From Malaya genurostris (lineage: Eukaryota > Arthropoda > Insecta > Diptera > Culicidae): DNA of 64,000 nt. The notes beneath the pieces are model-generated. The model worked only from the letters and a program-made list of their open reading frames with translations. It made no database searches and had not been told where the DNA came from. Positions 1 to 10,650 of the stretch are shown here, one piece after another. Each line of letters opens with the position of its first letter. The first letter of the stretch is position 1. Both the position numbers and the translations under genes were made by a program. The DNA is taken from positions 65,944,172-66,008,171 of the forward strand of contig NC_080571.1 of the NCBI RefSeq assembly GCF_030247185.1, in the 5' to 3' direction.

Positions 1-223
1 CTTGTTGTATCTAACGAATCAACATAATTTTTGCTACATGCCATCGAAAATATGATCACAATTTTATGATAAAATTTTCAGTTGTGTGACATAATCTCAA
101 ATAGTTCAAAATTAAACTTTTCTGAAATGTTTGGTATAAACGAGTATCAAAGAGGATAATTCATATGGCGTGTTTGCCTTTCTCGTATTTTGAAAGCTCA
201 TAGCTCAGTGATCTGTGAAAGGA

Positions 224-580
224 TTTATATAATCTAACTACCAATAGAATCGAAATTTTTCAACTTAAACGTGTATAGCAAAAGCATTGAAGTATTTCAA
301 TAGTACACTATTGAAAAACCTATCTCATTTGACCCATGTCAACACCAGCCAATCAGAACGCGTTCTGAGGAAGAGAAGAAAATAGCTGCTGCTGTACAAC
401 AAATCGTTCAAGAAAAATGTTCCGAAAAGTGGTGAATATCGTAGTGAGTTCCTCAATTTGATCCTTCTGAATGCTAGAAACGAATCCCTACAGCATATTG
501 ATAGTTTCTTTCAATAAATTATGCAAATCTGAAATGAAATAATCGACATTAAAATTCTATATGCGGCTATTTTTATAGCC
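224..580. promoter_or_regulatory. Bidirectional promoter-like block inside family F
   Basis: In order this block has TTTATATA (224-231, a TATA box TATATAAA on the minus strand), CCAAT (349-353), the octamer ATGCAAAT (521-528), and the palindromic TATA-like GGCTATTTTTATAGCC (565-580). The inverted partner lies in the right arm, with ATTTGCAT at 2384-2391, ATTGG at 2559-2563 and TATATAAA at 2681-2688. CCAAT, octamer and TATA together resemble divergent histone promoters, but no histone coding sequence follows on either side. Promoter activity is inferred from motifs only. Confidence 0.35.
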
Positions 581-1426
581 GTTAGGACCGCCCATTAGTG
601 AAAAAGCTACAAACGAAATCACATAAAAGGAAATCTCTTAACAAAAATTCAATCAGTTCGGATTCAATCGCCACTGCGAGCAGATGTGTTTTGTGTCGTC
701 TGCACGCTTTCGACAAGAGCGATTACGTCACAGCTGCCAGTCATTAGCATTGGGAAAAAAACAACGGTGGAGAGCATTGCACAAGATCAGCCGTTCTAAT
801 GGCTCTAAAAGTTTTCTAAAGAACTATTAGGATTTGTTGTTCGCAAATCGTAGGGAAATATCCTCAGTTTACTGCAGTTTACCTTTTATGTGATTTCGTT
901 TGTAGCTTTTTCACTAATGAGCGGTCCTAACGGCTATAAAAATAGCCGCATACAGAATTTTTATGTCGATTATTTCATTTCGGATTTGCATAATTTATTG
1001 AAAATAAAAACTATCAATATGCTGTAGGGATTCATTTCCAGCATTCAGAAGGGTCAAATTGCGTAATTCTCTACGATATTAAACTCTGGAACATTTTTCG
1101 CAAAAAAAGCTTCACTTGATCTCGATTACTGTGAATTTCACACAGCGAAAAGTGCACAAATCTAACCAAATTGTTCTTGATTTGCACTAAACTGAGGATA
1201 ATTACCTGCGATTTGCGAAAAACAAATCCTAATAGTTCTTTAGAAAAATTATAGAGCCATTAGAACGGCTGATATTGTGTAATGCTCTCCACCGTTGTTT
1301 TTTTCCCAGTGCTAATGACTGGCAGCTGTGACGTAATCGCTCTTGTCGAAAGCGAAACTAGCTGTGCAGACGACACAAAACACATCTGCTCGCAGTGGCG
1401 ATAGAATCCAAACTGATTCGATTTTT

Positions 1427-2255
1427 TTTTTTTTTTTTTTTTTTTTTTGCATAAATATCTGTTTATTAATCTTATTTTTGTGTATTACATCAACATTTTA
1501 CAGTACAAGTGTTTTGACCCTTTGGCCTTTCATCTTTGTTGTTCATACGATTCGTTATTAATAATAGGTGTTTTAGTTACTCTTGTTTTACATACTAATG
1601 TTTAATCATAATATTTATTTTAATTATTAATAAAATATCTACCTACTTATAACTATCCCTAACCTAATACGTACAAATTTTGAATTATTTGTATTTCAGA
1701 GATTGAGCACCTCTCTTCAAATTTCGTGCAGTATTGTTCGAATTTTTGTTCTAGTATATCCAGTGAGGCCATCTCATGTACTTCACTAGTCCTTGTCCAA
1801 GGGGGTAGATTTAGAATCATCTTTAAGATCTTACTTTGAATGCGCTGAAGCCTAAGTTTGTGTGTTCGTGCACAGCCCCGCCAAACAGGGACTGCGTATT
1901 CAATTGCGGGGTAGATGATTTGTTTATAGACAGCCATCTGATTCTTCAGGCACAGTTTAGATGTTCTACAAATCAGCGGATACAGAGACCTAATGAGTAT
2001 GCTGCATTTTTGAACGATTTTGTCAACATGTGACTTGAATATCAGATGTCTGTCAAAGGTGAGTCCTAGATAGATAACTTCATCGGACCATTGAATGACC
2101 TCATCACCGAATCGTATTCGGCATTCGTCTGATGGAACAAGTTTTGGAGATCTTGAATGTGGAAACAAGATGACCTGAGTTTTTGCTGCATTGATCACAA
2201 TTTTCCAGCTTGTAAAATATTCCGTTAAAGCATCCAGACCTGTCTGTAGTTTATT
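1427..2255 (-). mobile_element. 5'-truncated Jockey-clade LINE fragment
   Basis: This non-LTR retrotransposon 3' end is inserted in family F on the minus strand. The poly-A tail appears as a T run at 1422-1448. A 14-bp target duplication, CTGATTCGATTTTT, flanks it at 1413-1426 and 2256-2269; its left copy merges with the T run, so the exact boundary is ambiguous. The insertion carries the last part of a reverse transcriptase ORF2 and a ~200-bp 3' UTR. It is a different, more diverged Jockey lineage from the pair at 44819-54304, which shares only the protein motif pattern. Confidence 0.9.
1659..2255 (-). pseudogene. Reverse transcriptase C-terminal fragment (Jockey-like ORF2)
   Basis: This open frame runs from the 5' truncation point to a stop at 1659. 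It covers the region after the RT active site: NAAKTQVILFPHS, then WSDEVIYLGLTFDRHL, then RIQSKILKMILNLPPW, which line up with NAAKTQLIIFPH, WSDQAKYLGLTYDKKL and RIQNKILKMILKRPPW in the intact ORF2 at 51245-53899. The frame stays open upstream of the first ATG up to 2255, so coding sequence simply begins at the truncation. The endonuclease and the catalytic RT motifs are absent, so it cannot retrotranspose itself. No frameshift is visible, which suggests moderate age. Confidence 0.85.
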
Positions 2256-2998
2256 CTGATTCGATTTTTGTTAAGAGATTTCCTTTTATGTGATTTCGTT
2301 TGTAGCTTTTTCACTAATGGGCGATCCTAACGGCTATAAAAATAGCCGCATATAGAATTTTAATGTCGATTATTTCATTTCGAATTTGCATAATTTATTG
2401 AAAGAAACCATCAATATGCTGCACGGATTTGTTTCTAGCATTCAGAAGGACCAAATTGAGGAACTCACTACGATATTCACCACTTTTCGGAACATTTTTC
2501 TTGAACGATTTGTTGTACAGCAGCAGCTATTTTCTTCTCTTCCTCAGAACGCGTTCTGATTGGCTGGTGTTGACATGGGTCAAATGAGATAGGTTTTTCA
2601 ATAGTGTACTATTGAAATACTTCAATGCTTTTGCTATACACGTTTAAGTTGAAAAATTTCGATTCTATTGGTAGTTAGATTATATAAATCCTTTCACAGA
2701 TCACTGAGCTATGAGCTTTCAAAATACGAGAAAGGCAAACGCGCCATATGAATTATCCTCTTTGATACTCGTTTATACCAAACATTTCAGAAAAGTTTAA
2801 TTTTGAACTATTTGAGATTATGTCACACAACTGAAAATTTTATCATAAAATTGTGATCATATTTTCGATGGCATGTAGCAAAAATTATGTTGATTCGTTA
2901 GATACAACAAGAGATATTCACGATCAAAAACTTATCACTCTCTCAGAGGGTAAATTTTGAAAAGGCACCCCATAGTAAAGTAAGTCGTATTCACGACA

Positions 2999-3258
2999 AA
3001 AAACCGCATAACTCTGCAAATTCGCATAAAAAAACGCATAACTCTGAAACTTCGCATAAAAAAAACCGCATAACTCTGAAACTTCGCATAAAAAAAGACC
3101 GCAGAAGGGTAACTCTGAAAATTCGCATAAAAAAAAACCGCATAAGTCTGAAACTTCGCATAAAAAAAACCGTATAACTCTGAAAATTCGCATAAAAAAA
3201 GTCGCGTAAAAAAAAACCGCATAAAAAAAGATCGCATAAAAAAAGACCTCAGTGTACT
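2999..3258. repeat. 32-bp minisatellite array element
   Basis: About six units of roughly 32 bp contain CGCATAACTCTGAAACTTCG, separated by A runs. The array ends in CAGTGTACT at 3250-3258, the same terminus as the related element at 24816-25070, where AGTACACTG and CAGTGTACT face each other. Its left end abuts family F, so F probably inserted into it. Reading frames here (minus strand, repeated FFYAKFQSYA-like peptides) are by-products of the repeat. Confidence 0.75.
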
Positions 3259-3266
3259 TGATTAGG

Positions 3267-3878
3267 TACGATTCAGACGATCCGGCTTCTTCCGTCACCG
3301 TCACCGGAACGTCAACGTCCGTCACCGTCATTCTGATTCACACGATCCGGTTTTCTATCCGTGTCCGTCATGTCATTTTCTTACACGCAGAATTTGAAGA
3401 ACTTAGTTTCGCACAATTTTATTCCACTAATACAAAATCTGGGAGCTTTTGAAGCCAATCGATCTGTTGTTTTCCTACCTTTTAATCGAATAAATAACTT
3501 TCAAAATTAACTAGAAAGAGGAAAACACAAAACAATCAGTCCACTCAACAACGTAACGTACTTTGCAAATCTACTGATAAGTTTAATTACTTATATGTGG
3601 TATATTTCGTTCAGGAGTGGGATCTTGACACCGAATACATACATAACAAACGTCAGTTCAATACCGTAATCATATGAATCGTGCATGTGTGCGATAATCA
3701 CAACCCGTCAAATATTCTTTCGGAGAAATGTTGACGGAGCTTGCCGTTGACGGACGTTGACGTTCCGGATCTCTGCTGGATCGTGTGAATGCGCAAAGGG
3801 AAAACACATTTCACTTGTTTTGACGGAGGCTGACGTTCCGGTGACGGTGACGGAAGAAGCCGGATCGTCTGAATCGTA
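3267..3878. mobile_element. MITE with 48-bp perfect inverted ends
   Basis: The ends are perfect inverted repeats for 48 bp (starting TACGATTCAGACGATCCGGC), at 3267-3314 and 3831-3878. Subterminal GTCAACGTCCGTCACCGTC-type blocks recur in both halves. Size is 612 bp and there is no coding capacity. It is GC-richer at its ends than the surrounding DNA. Superfamily is unknown, and the target duplication is not clear by eye. Confidence 0.8.
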
Positions 3879-3881
3879 AAT

Positions 3882-4090
3882 TATTCAATAATCGAGTATA
3901 ATTTTCGAACAATTCGATTGAATTTTAATCGATTATGTGGGCTATCAATTGATTGCTCGATTGGTTATTCGATTATTGTTATAGAGTTTTTCGAAGTATT
4001 CGATTAGCTTAATAATCGAATAATAGTCTCAAACTAATCGATTAAATATTACTCGATTATCTGGGTTATTACTCGATCGATATTACGACA
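3882..4090. repeat. ATCGATTA-rich AT repeat
   Basis: This is a dense run of ATCGATTA, ATTCGATTA and TAATCGAATA motifs in both orientations, ending near ACATCCCTG. It probably is an old non-autonomous element or cryptic satellite adjoining the MITE. No coding sequence. Confidence 0.45.
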
Positions 4091-4925
4091 TCCCTGCTTA
4101 GGCTATAATTGAATTCTATTTGCATCCGGTTCCAGGAATTACAGTGACGATTTTTTCGAGGTCTAATTAAGTTTGTTCGGTTATACCGGCTCTCGGTTTG
4201 TGAACGTGGTGCCGAAAACAAATGGTGGGAAATCGATTGGCAACTCTAGAACCTGTTTTAATCAACCTAGCGTGATGCCTTTCTCATATAATTAATTATA
4301 TCTTATATATTATTACAGCAAGATATTTCAATATATTACAAATTAAAAATGTTTAGAAAACAGTTTTGTTTAGATTTCTTTTGCGCAATACTACTACATC
4401 TGAATTTAAAAAATCGATTCAATCATATATGAGAGAATGAATTTATCTTCATTTTAAAGATTTTTATAGTTCTGGAACCAAAAACTTGATAGTGAAATTC
4501 GGATCATTCAACCTGATATGAACTACAAACAGAAACAGATTTGAGCCCAATTTAAAAGAATTTCTAAATTTTTTGCAGTTTTGATTTAAATGGCAATTTG
4601 AAATAAATGATGAATGCAGCATAACCAAAAACAGCTCGTATGACCATAAACTAACATGACATACAAATTTGAATAACTTTGAGCCCAACTTTGAGTATAT
4701 TTTTACGATTTAGAGAGTTAGAATTTTTTCAAACTTTAAAATTTAAATCACCTTGTAATGTTAGAACTGGAAGATGGCTTTAGATATTTTTATGGGCTAT
4801 CAGTCCTTTTATTTGAATTCGATTCTATGAAAATCTGATATGTGTTTATTTGGCCACAGACTATCGTGATCTGCAAACTAAAGTAAGACTCTTCAATTTA
4901 CAATGCAGACTATAGAAAGACTCTT
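4091..4925. other. No recognised feature
   Basis: AT-rich DNA. The piece ending near 4310 (AACCTAGCGTGATGCCTTTCTCAT) resembles the ends of mosquito dispersed repeats; a related string is seen in reverse near 34545-34580. The only reading frame, 4464-4688 minus, has no recognisable protein features. Confidence 0.4.
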
Positions 4926-5650
4926 CAACAATAAGTCTGGTTCCAGAATCCTAGCACCAGCATGCATTTTCAGTTTCCCTAAATTTAGGATCGGAGCTCA
5001 GATCTAACATTTATTTCCAGAATCCAGATCTAATATTCATTTCATAATTTTTTTTCTCAGAATTCTGAAGTTGTAATTCTAAATTCTGAATTCTGAAGTT
5101 GTAATACTTAATTTAGTTCCAAAATTTAGTCAAAAAATCAGTTCTAGAACCAAACCAACACCAACACTTAGAAAAATTTGTGTACATTTATATTTTTATA
5201 CGCCGACATCATTACAGTTGATTTAACACAAGGTTGGTGCTTTTTGGTATATTTTTACGTGTCGAAGCATGTACTTTCAAATGCCTGTGTAAAATGCTGA
5301 ATATATTTGCAACAGATTTGAGTTGATACTGATAAAAATCAGTCATTCGACGAGTTACGTTTTGTATGAGTTGAGTCGTATGAGAGTTTACGTTTTAATT
5401 TAATGACGTTTAGCTGTGAAGGATTCAGTTCCAGAGTCATAGTTATAATTTCTGAACCTGTAATCTGGAACTAAATTCTGAAACTGAGTTCTTAAACTAA
5501 ATTCGTAACCTGAAATCAAGTTCAAAATTCAGGTGGACCAGAATCCAGCTTCTGAGTTCAGTTCCCAAATTCTGGTGTAGGATTTTGTTTCCAAATCCAA
5601 TCAAAAATTCAGTTCCCGAATACAGATCCAGTATGCAATTACAGTTTCTG
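4926..5650. repeat. Degenerate TTCAGTTCCAGAATTC repeat, two blocks
   Basis: Two blocks (about 4926-5165 and 5405-5650) are built from short, imperfect alternations of TTCCAGAATTC, TTCAGTTC and CTGAACTGAATTC. The 5170-5400 stretch between them is ordinary AT-rich DNA. A third block of the same texture lies at 32750-33270. This is cryptic simple sequence, not coding. Confidence 0.55.
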
Positions 5651-5872
5651 AAAAGTGGATGAGAGCGGGACATGAGGGTTTGAGGCTTATTGCACGCAGA
5701 AGGTCTGTTTTGCTGCTGTAGATTTTCAAATTTGATTTCTAGTTCATGCTAGAGTATGATTATTTTGAACCAAATTCTTTCATCAACATCTACTATTTTA
5801 TCTGTTTGATTTGAGCAAAATTCTGATTCAGGCTAATGAAAAAATGGTTTGTTTCGTCAGATTTTTAGCCCG

Positions 5873-6081
5873 GGTTGGCAGTTCAATGTATAAGGCGCTG
5901 GTCTTACAAGCCAGTTGTCATATGCTCGAGTTACAACCTGAAAGGATTCATAGTGTCAATAGGATCGTAGCACCAGTCATGCAATGATTCTGTACGCTAA
6001 GAATCGGCTGCGAAGTCTGTTGAAACAAAAAGGTCAAATTCTACAAAAGGAATGTAATGCCAAGATTTTGCTTTCGGCAGA
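5873..6081 (+). mobile_element. tRNA-derived SINE copy
   Basis: The 5' part is tRNA-like: GGTTGGCAGTTCAATG (A-box-like), an anticodon-arm-like CTGGTCTTACAAGCCAG, and a decayed B box. The unrelated body ends AAAAGGAATGTAATGCCAAG. Related copies are at 13783, 18483 and 36052, and the copy at 36052 keeps a better B box (ATTCGAGCC). Pol III transcription is inferred from the tRNA-like head. Confidence 0.75.
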
Positions 6082-6163
6082 TTTTATTTTTGAAATAAAT
6101 TAACTATTTATTACATGCTGAGCTGATGTTATTGGTGATGTTTACGTTGATTCAATTCTGCTA

Positions 6164-7495
6164 AAGACTGTCCCAGAAAGTATGGACGCAACCAAAAACC
6201 GCTGCCATTTCGCAATGGTTCAGAATCTGTCAATTTTTATGGCTGTGTCCTGTTGTTTACACACTTTTATAACCACTAATGCAGTTGTTTATTCGTTTTA
6301 ATTAGTTTGTTTCGAAATGCGTGGACTTTTAGCAGAACAACGTCGAAAAATTGTGTACAAATGGTGCACAGAACGCTGTCATTGATTGTCATTGAGAAAA
6401 GTCATTGACTGTCATTGAGAAAAATAGCAAAAATGGTAGGAGTAAGTGAAAAAGTCGTGCGAAATGCAATCAGGAAGTTCGGTGAGGACAACACCTTTGA
6501 GGATAAACCGAAAACGGGTCGAAAAAAAAGGTCCTGCTAACCCTCAGTTGGATAAACGTATACTGAAGGCATTCGAGCAAAAGAAGGAGGTTTCAGTTCG
6601 GGATGTGGCCAAAAAAGTGGGCACTTCGAAGTCAAATGTTCTTCGTGCTAAAGAACGTTTGAATCTTCGAACCTATAGGAAGCCGAAACAACCAAAACGT
6701 AGTCCGAAACAAGAAGCATCGATCAGGCCGAGAGTTCGAAAGCTGTACAATACGATTCTTGCTGGAAATTTGAACTGCATATTCATGGACGACGAAACCT
6801 ACGTGAAACTCGATTACAAATCCTTGCCGGGACCACAATATTATACGGTGTGAGAAGGGCAAGTGTTAAACCAGTCCGAGACATCGATTGAAGTCGAAAT
6901 ATTTGGTAAGAAAGCTATGGTCTGGCAAGCAATTTGTAGCTGCGGTAATATTTCGAAACCCTTCATCACCACTGCTTCAATGAACAGCGAAATATACATC
7001 AAGGAATGCTTACAAAAACGACTTCTACCCATGATTCGAAGCCACAATGATCCTGTTGTCTTCTGGCCAGATCTTGCTTCTTGTCACTACTCGAAATCAA
7101 CGGTAGAATGGTATACTACCAAAAATGTCACTTTCGTCCCAAAAGACATGAATCCACCAAATTACCCACAACTTCGACCAATTGAGGAATTTTGGGTATT
7201 AACGAAGGCACATCTTAGGAAACATGTCTCGGCAGCCGAAACCATTCAACAATTCGAAAAAGATTGGCAAAAAGTGTCAAAACTTGTCGCCAAGAAGTCT
7301 GTACGGAATTTAATGAGGAACGTTCGCAAAAAGGTGCGCCAGCTAGTCTACAATGGTTAAGTAGCAAATGTTGAGAATAATATTCTGTTGTTGTAGTCTA
7401 ATATTATCAGTATATCGAATAAAATTTGAATATCTAACACTTGTAAATGATTTACAGCGAAATCAAAGTGCGTCCATACTTTCTGAGACAGTCTG
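6164..7495 (+). mobile_element. ITmD37E (DD37E) Tc1/mariner transposon
   Basis: A 1.33-kb element with imperfect ~26-bp inverted ends (AGACTGTCCCAGAAAGTATG on the left, and on the right its complement with one change) and TA duplications at 6162-6163 and 7496-7497. It encodes one transposase, now broken. Size, TA target and the D37E catalytic spacing fit the mosquito ITmD37E group. It is complete end to end but inactive. Confidence 0.88.
6317..7360 (+). pseudogene. DD37E transposase, broken
   Basis: The original start is probably the ATG at 6317 (MRGLLAEQRRKIVYKWCTE). It is followed by a short CATTGACTGTCATTGAG duplication that breaks the frame near 6385, then helix-turn-helix sequence (KIAKMVGVSEKVVRNAIRK). 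A one-base slip in the A run near 6523-6530 moves the frame; the second HTH region (VSVRDVAKKVGTSKSNV) then reads on. The first catalytic Asp lies in FMDDETYVKLD. An in-frame TGA stands at 6851-6853, and the frame resumes unchanged from 6854. The second Asp is in FWPDLASCH and the Glu in LRPIEEFW, 37 residues later. Three lesions make this a dead gene. It is similar to the relics at 56480 and 63440. Confidence 0.87.
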
Positions 7496-7497
7496 TA

Positions 7498-8880
7498 TAC
7501 CTTTATATCAAGAAACAATTTGGTTCAATTTCTCTATGATCTTATGATACAACAAAGTTTATTGTTTGAATGTATCGTATCAGTTTTATTTCGTATAAAA
7601 AACACACCTCGAAAAAAAACCCTATGATTTTACATCTTATTAGATGCATATAAGTGGAATTTCGCAGTTCACGTAAATTTACGTGAAACACCAATCATGA
7701 TTACATTAAAAATGAAATAATTCTAAGGTACCCATAATAAATATAAAAATAAAGATGATGAAGCATTAAAAGTCACAAATTACAAACTTGCTCAACTTTT
7801 AGTGTCTACATTTTTGGCGAATGATCAAAATGATAATTAAATTCTTTCAGAACAATTGATTCTACTCTATTTTGATGCCTTCAACAAAATTTGTAACATT
7901 TGAAAATTTTTGGACAATACCCTTTAAATGAAAGTCAATTATGATGATTTCAAAGTTACTAAAAAGATCAATTTTGGATACGAACAACCTCAAGATATAA
8001 ATCTGGACAAATAAAACGATTTTATATCATAATAATTTTCAAGACAGAGAACGTACAAACTTAATTATTTTAAAAACAGCGATTAGAGAAGATTTTAAAT
8101 ATTTTGATCGAAAAATGTGAATGTGAAAAATTTGAATAACCGTCAACCAATAAACTCAGTAATAGTGTAACTTTAATGATCCTTCGTTAAAAAACGTCCA
8201 TTATCTTCGGAAAGTGTCTGAAAATAGGATGGCAGCAATTCAAGGAAGAAAATATGTGACACAGTCCGTAGAACATATTTTCTTACTTTAACTGATTTTC
8301 ACTTTTCCATATTAAGGAACCAATGCATACGCAACAAAATTTCTTAATTTTGTTCACATTGTAACTTGATTTTATTAATACATGAACGAACATTGTCATT
8401 GTTCCAACCAGTGATTGTCGAAAATTTGACAGAAGCTGCTATATTGCTATCTATATTGTATACAACATTTTCAATCCGGATCGCGAAACGAGAATAAACG
8501 ACCGTTTGTTGCTTCAGAGAGGATCCCCACAGTAGCGTGCTAACCTTTGATTCTCAGAAATTTCATCGAGAGAAATTCGCTCTCGCACTGGTGTCTATTC
8601 TATGTTAAATGAGCCATGCCGGGTTTTTGTTGTTACGATGATATCCGTCTCTCGTTGATGGCATTGATGCAATCGTGTGAAGAGTTGCTGGTGAGCGTTC
8701 TTTGATACGATAAAAGCCATCCTTGGTTCCAACGCATGTAGTGATAAGACACTTGTTGTTTTGATGCAAATGATAATTTAACTGAAACTGGCGGTAACCC
8801 GAGTGTAGTAAGGATTTAAATGATGCATGTAAAATCGCAGATCAGCTTGTCTTGACTTTATCTCTAATACTGTATTTTAT
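7498..8880. other. No recognised feature
   Basis: AT-rich DNA without long reading frames or clear repeat ends. CACGTAAATTTACGTG at about 7673-7688 is a small palindrome resembling the TTTACG motifs of the MITE family at 22262 and 30601. Confidence 0.4.
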
Positions 8881-8884
8881 TGCA

Positions 8885-9165
8885 TCGGATAATTCTATAT
8901 ATGTGAGTATGTGTAACTTATTTGTACTAAGTTCCGAATCTTTTGAAGCGTTTCATTCCTGGTGAGACAACAGCTTGTTCAAATCGATACTGCATAACGA
9001 TTTGCATTGCATTATTTTTATTACACTTAGTCTATATCTATATATATCCCTTCTATAAAATTCTTGGAAGCAAGATTAGACCAAAATATTATGCTTTATG
9101 CGACTAAATCAATTTCTAACTATTCAATTAGGTTACACGATTATTGTTTGGTTTAATAATATGGT
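8885..9165 (-). mobile_element. Jockey LINE relic, two short pieces
   Basis: 8895-8997 matches the minus-strand version of the RT C-terminus seen at 45170-45310 (compare TTTTGAAGCGTTTCATTCCTGG with the sequence near 45250). 9125-9165 matches the piece around 45520-45550 (GATTATTGTTTGGTTTAA). The sequence between is deleted or scrambled. An ancient copy of the same Jockey family. Confidence 0.6.
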
Positions 9166-9519
9166 CTGAGGGATTTTGCTGAGAGTTAGTTCTTTGTATT
9201 TAGCCACATTTAATGAAAAATAATTATCTATGATTATCATCATAACACAACTTTATACTGAATTTATTTGCACGCCACCGTGTTGTTCGTATGTAAATGG
9301 AGATTTCCGTATGCAAACTACCCGTTGGCAAATTAAAACATTTTTAAACTTTTTCGAATCAAGTTAAATGAGGAAAATTTATCAATAAATCACAGAGATA
9401 CAAGCGCTTTAAATTAGTTTCGAAAAATCTATCACCGAACAGTTGCCGGAGAATCAAGATAAGCCATGGGTAAAGTAAGCATAAATGTATTCGGGTATAT
9501 ATTTATAGATTCCCTTTTG

Positions 9520-10275
9520 TGCTATCGTTCATACTGCGCAAATCGGACGAGAGTTTGACATCATTCACTGCGACTGTTATTGGCTCGTGAAAACATAGGT
9601 CAACTCAATCCAATTTTTCAATGGTATGCAATTGAAATACTTAAATGACGTTACCGCATAAGTTTAAGTTAAATGTTTTCGAATCGATTGGTAGTTAAAT
9701 TTTATAAATTCATCAACAAATGACTGAGTTATAAGCGTTCAAAATTATGACAGAAAAAGGTTACGCGGTTATTTTTGCACTTTTTTAAATTGACACCCAG
9801 CCTCGTACAATGAAGAGTTAGCAAAGGCGACAATCCAATGAGCGAACGCATATACAATCTAGTCATCACCTGACTAGTCGAGCTACTTATTTCATTCGCA
9901 GTCAAGCATTAACTGAAACCACATATATTTATAGATTCCTCTTCGAACTACGCAGAATGATGCGGTGTTTTTATGCATGACGCAAAGCCTCCTATGCCGA
10001 ACAAGAAAATGACGTCAATTTGGTCAGCTGGGATTGGTGGATGAAAACATAGGTCAATTTTAACCATTTTTTCAATAGTATGCTATTGAAATACTGAAAC
10101 GACATTTCCAAATCGATTGGTTGTTAAATTATATCAATCCATCAACAAACGTTAATCAACGTTATCTGAGTTATCAACGTTCAAAATTATGACCCAAAAA
10201 GGTTACGCGGCTATTTTTGAAACTTTTAATTGACCCCCGGCCCCGTATAGTGAAGAGTTAGGCATTTTTAATGCC
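9520..10275. repeat. Two diverged family F blocks
   Basis: Two direct blocks (about 9520-9830 and 9930-10275) match the F right arm at 2545-2770. Each has ATTGG, then a TTCAATRGTATGCWATTGAA-type palindrome, then a GATTGGTWGTTAAATT stretch with a TATA-like sequence, then GTTCAAAATTATGAC. They are clearly older than the copies at 1 and 14473, yet these blocks are still recognisable. No coding sequence. Confidence 0.65.
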
Positions 10276-10650
10276 AAAAAATGGTATTGATAGCGCGCAA
10301 CCACCACGACTTGAACCGATAATCATTGGATCACAAAGTACGTCCGTTAATCGACTGAACCAAGGAAATATACATCTGCTTAACTGGTAAAAGTTACATG
10401 TAAATTCATACAGTCTCACCTGCTATAAGAATGCAAGTTACAGTCGAAACCAGTAAAATTTATGATAATCTCACATTAAGTCATTACAAATGAAATTTTC
10501 CATCATTTGACATATTAGGTCTTAATGAATTATATGGTACGAGGGATTAAAATTTGTTTTTGGTGTGTACATAACACGTTTTTTATAGAAAATATATTAT
10601 ATATTAGAGGTACGACCGATTGGTCAATTTTTCTTTTGTCACTATTTCCA

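Larger units (their letters stand above)
1..2998. mobile_element. Family F palindromic element, left end outside window
   Basis: A long non-coding repeat that folds back on itself. The first ~530 bases reappear in reverse complement at about 2400-2910, and the outer end at 2998 reads TGTCGTGAATACGAC on the minus strand. The left terminus is cut off by the window. A second copy at 14473-15998 has the same terminal sequence on both sides, which supports TGTCGTGAATAC as the terminal inverted repeat. No transposase is visible, so it looks non-autonomous. Internal palindromes include TTCAATAG/CTATTGAA at 2597-2616 and GGCTATTTTTATAGCC at 565-580. A LINE fragment sits in the element at 1427-2255. 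The superfamily is not certain; a foldback DNA transposon or large MITE fits best. Confidence 0.75.

Noticed and set aside
2999..3258. CRISPR-like array of regular repeats
   Set aside because: Repeats are contiguous with A-run linkers, there are no unique spacers, and the genome is eukaryotic.
2924..3331. 135-codon frame with FFYAKFQSYA-type repeats
   Set aside because: It arises from the 32-bp minisatellite, is present in several frames, and continues into an unrelated MITE.
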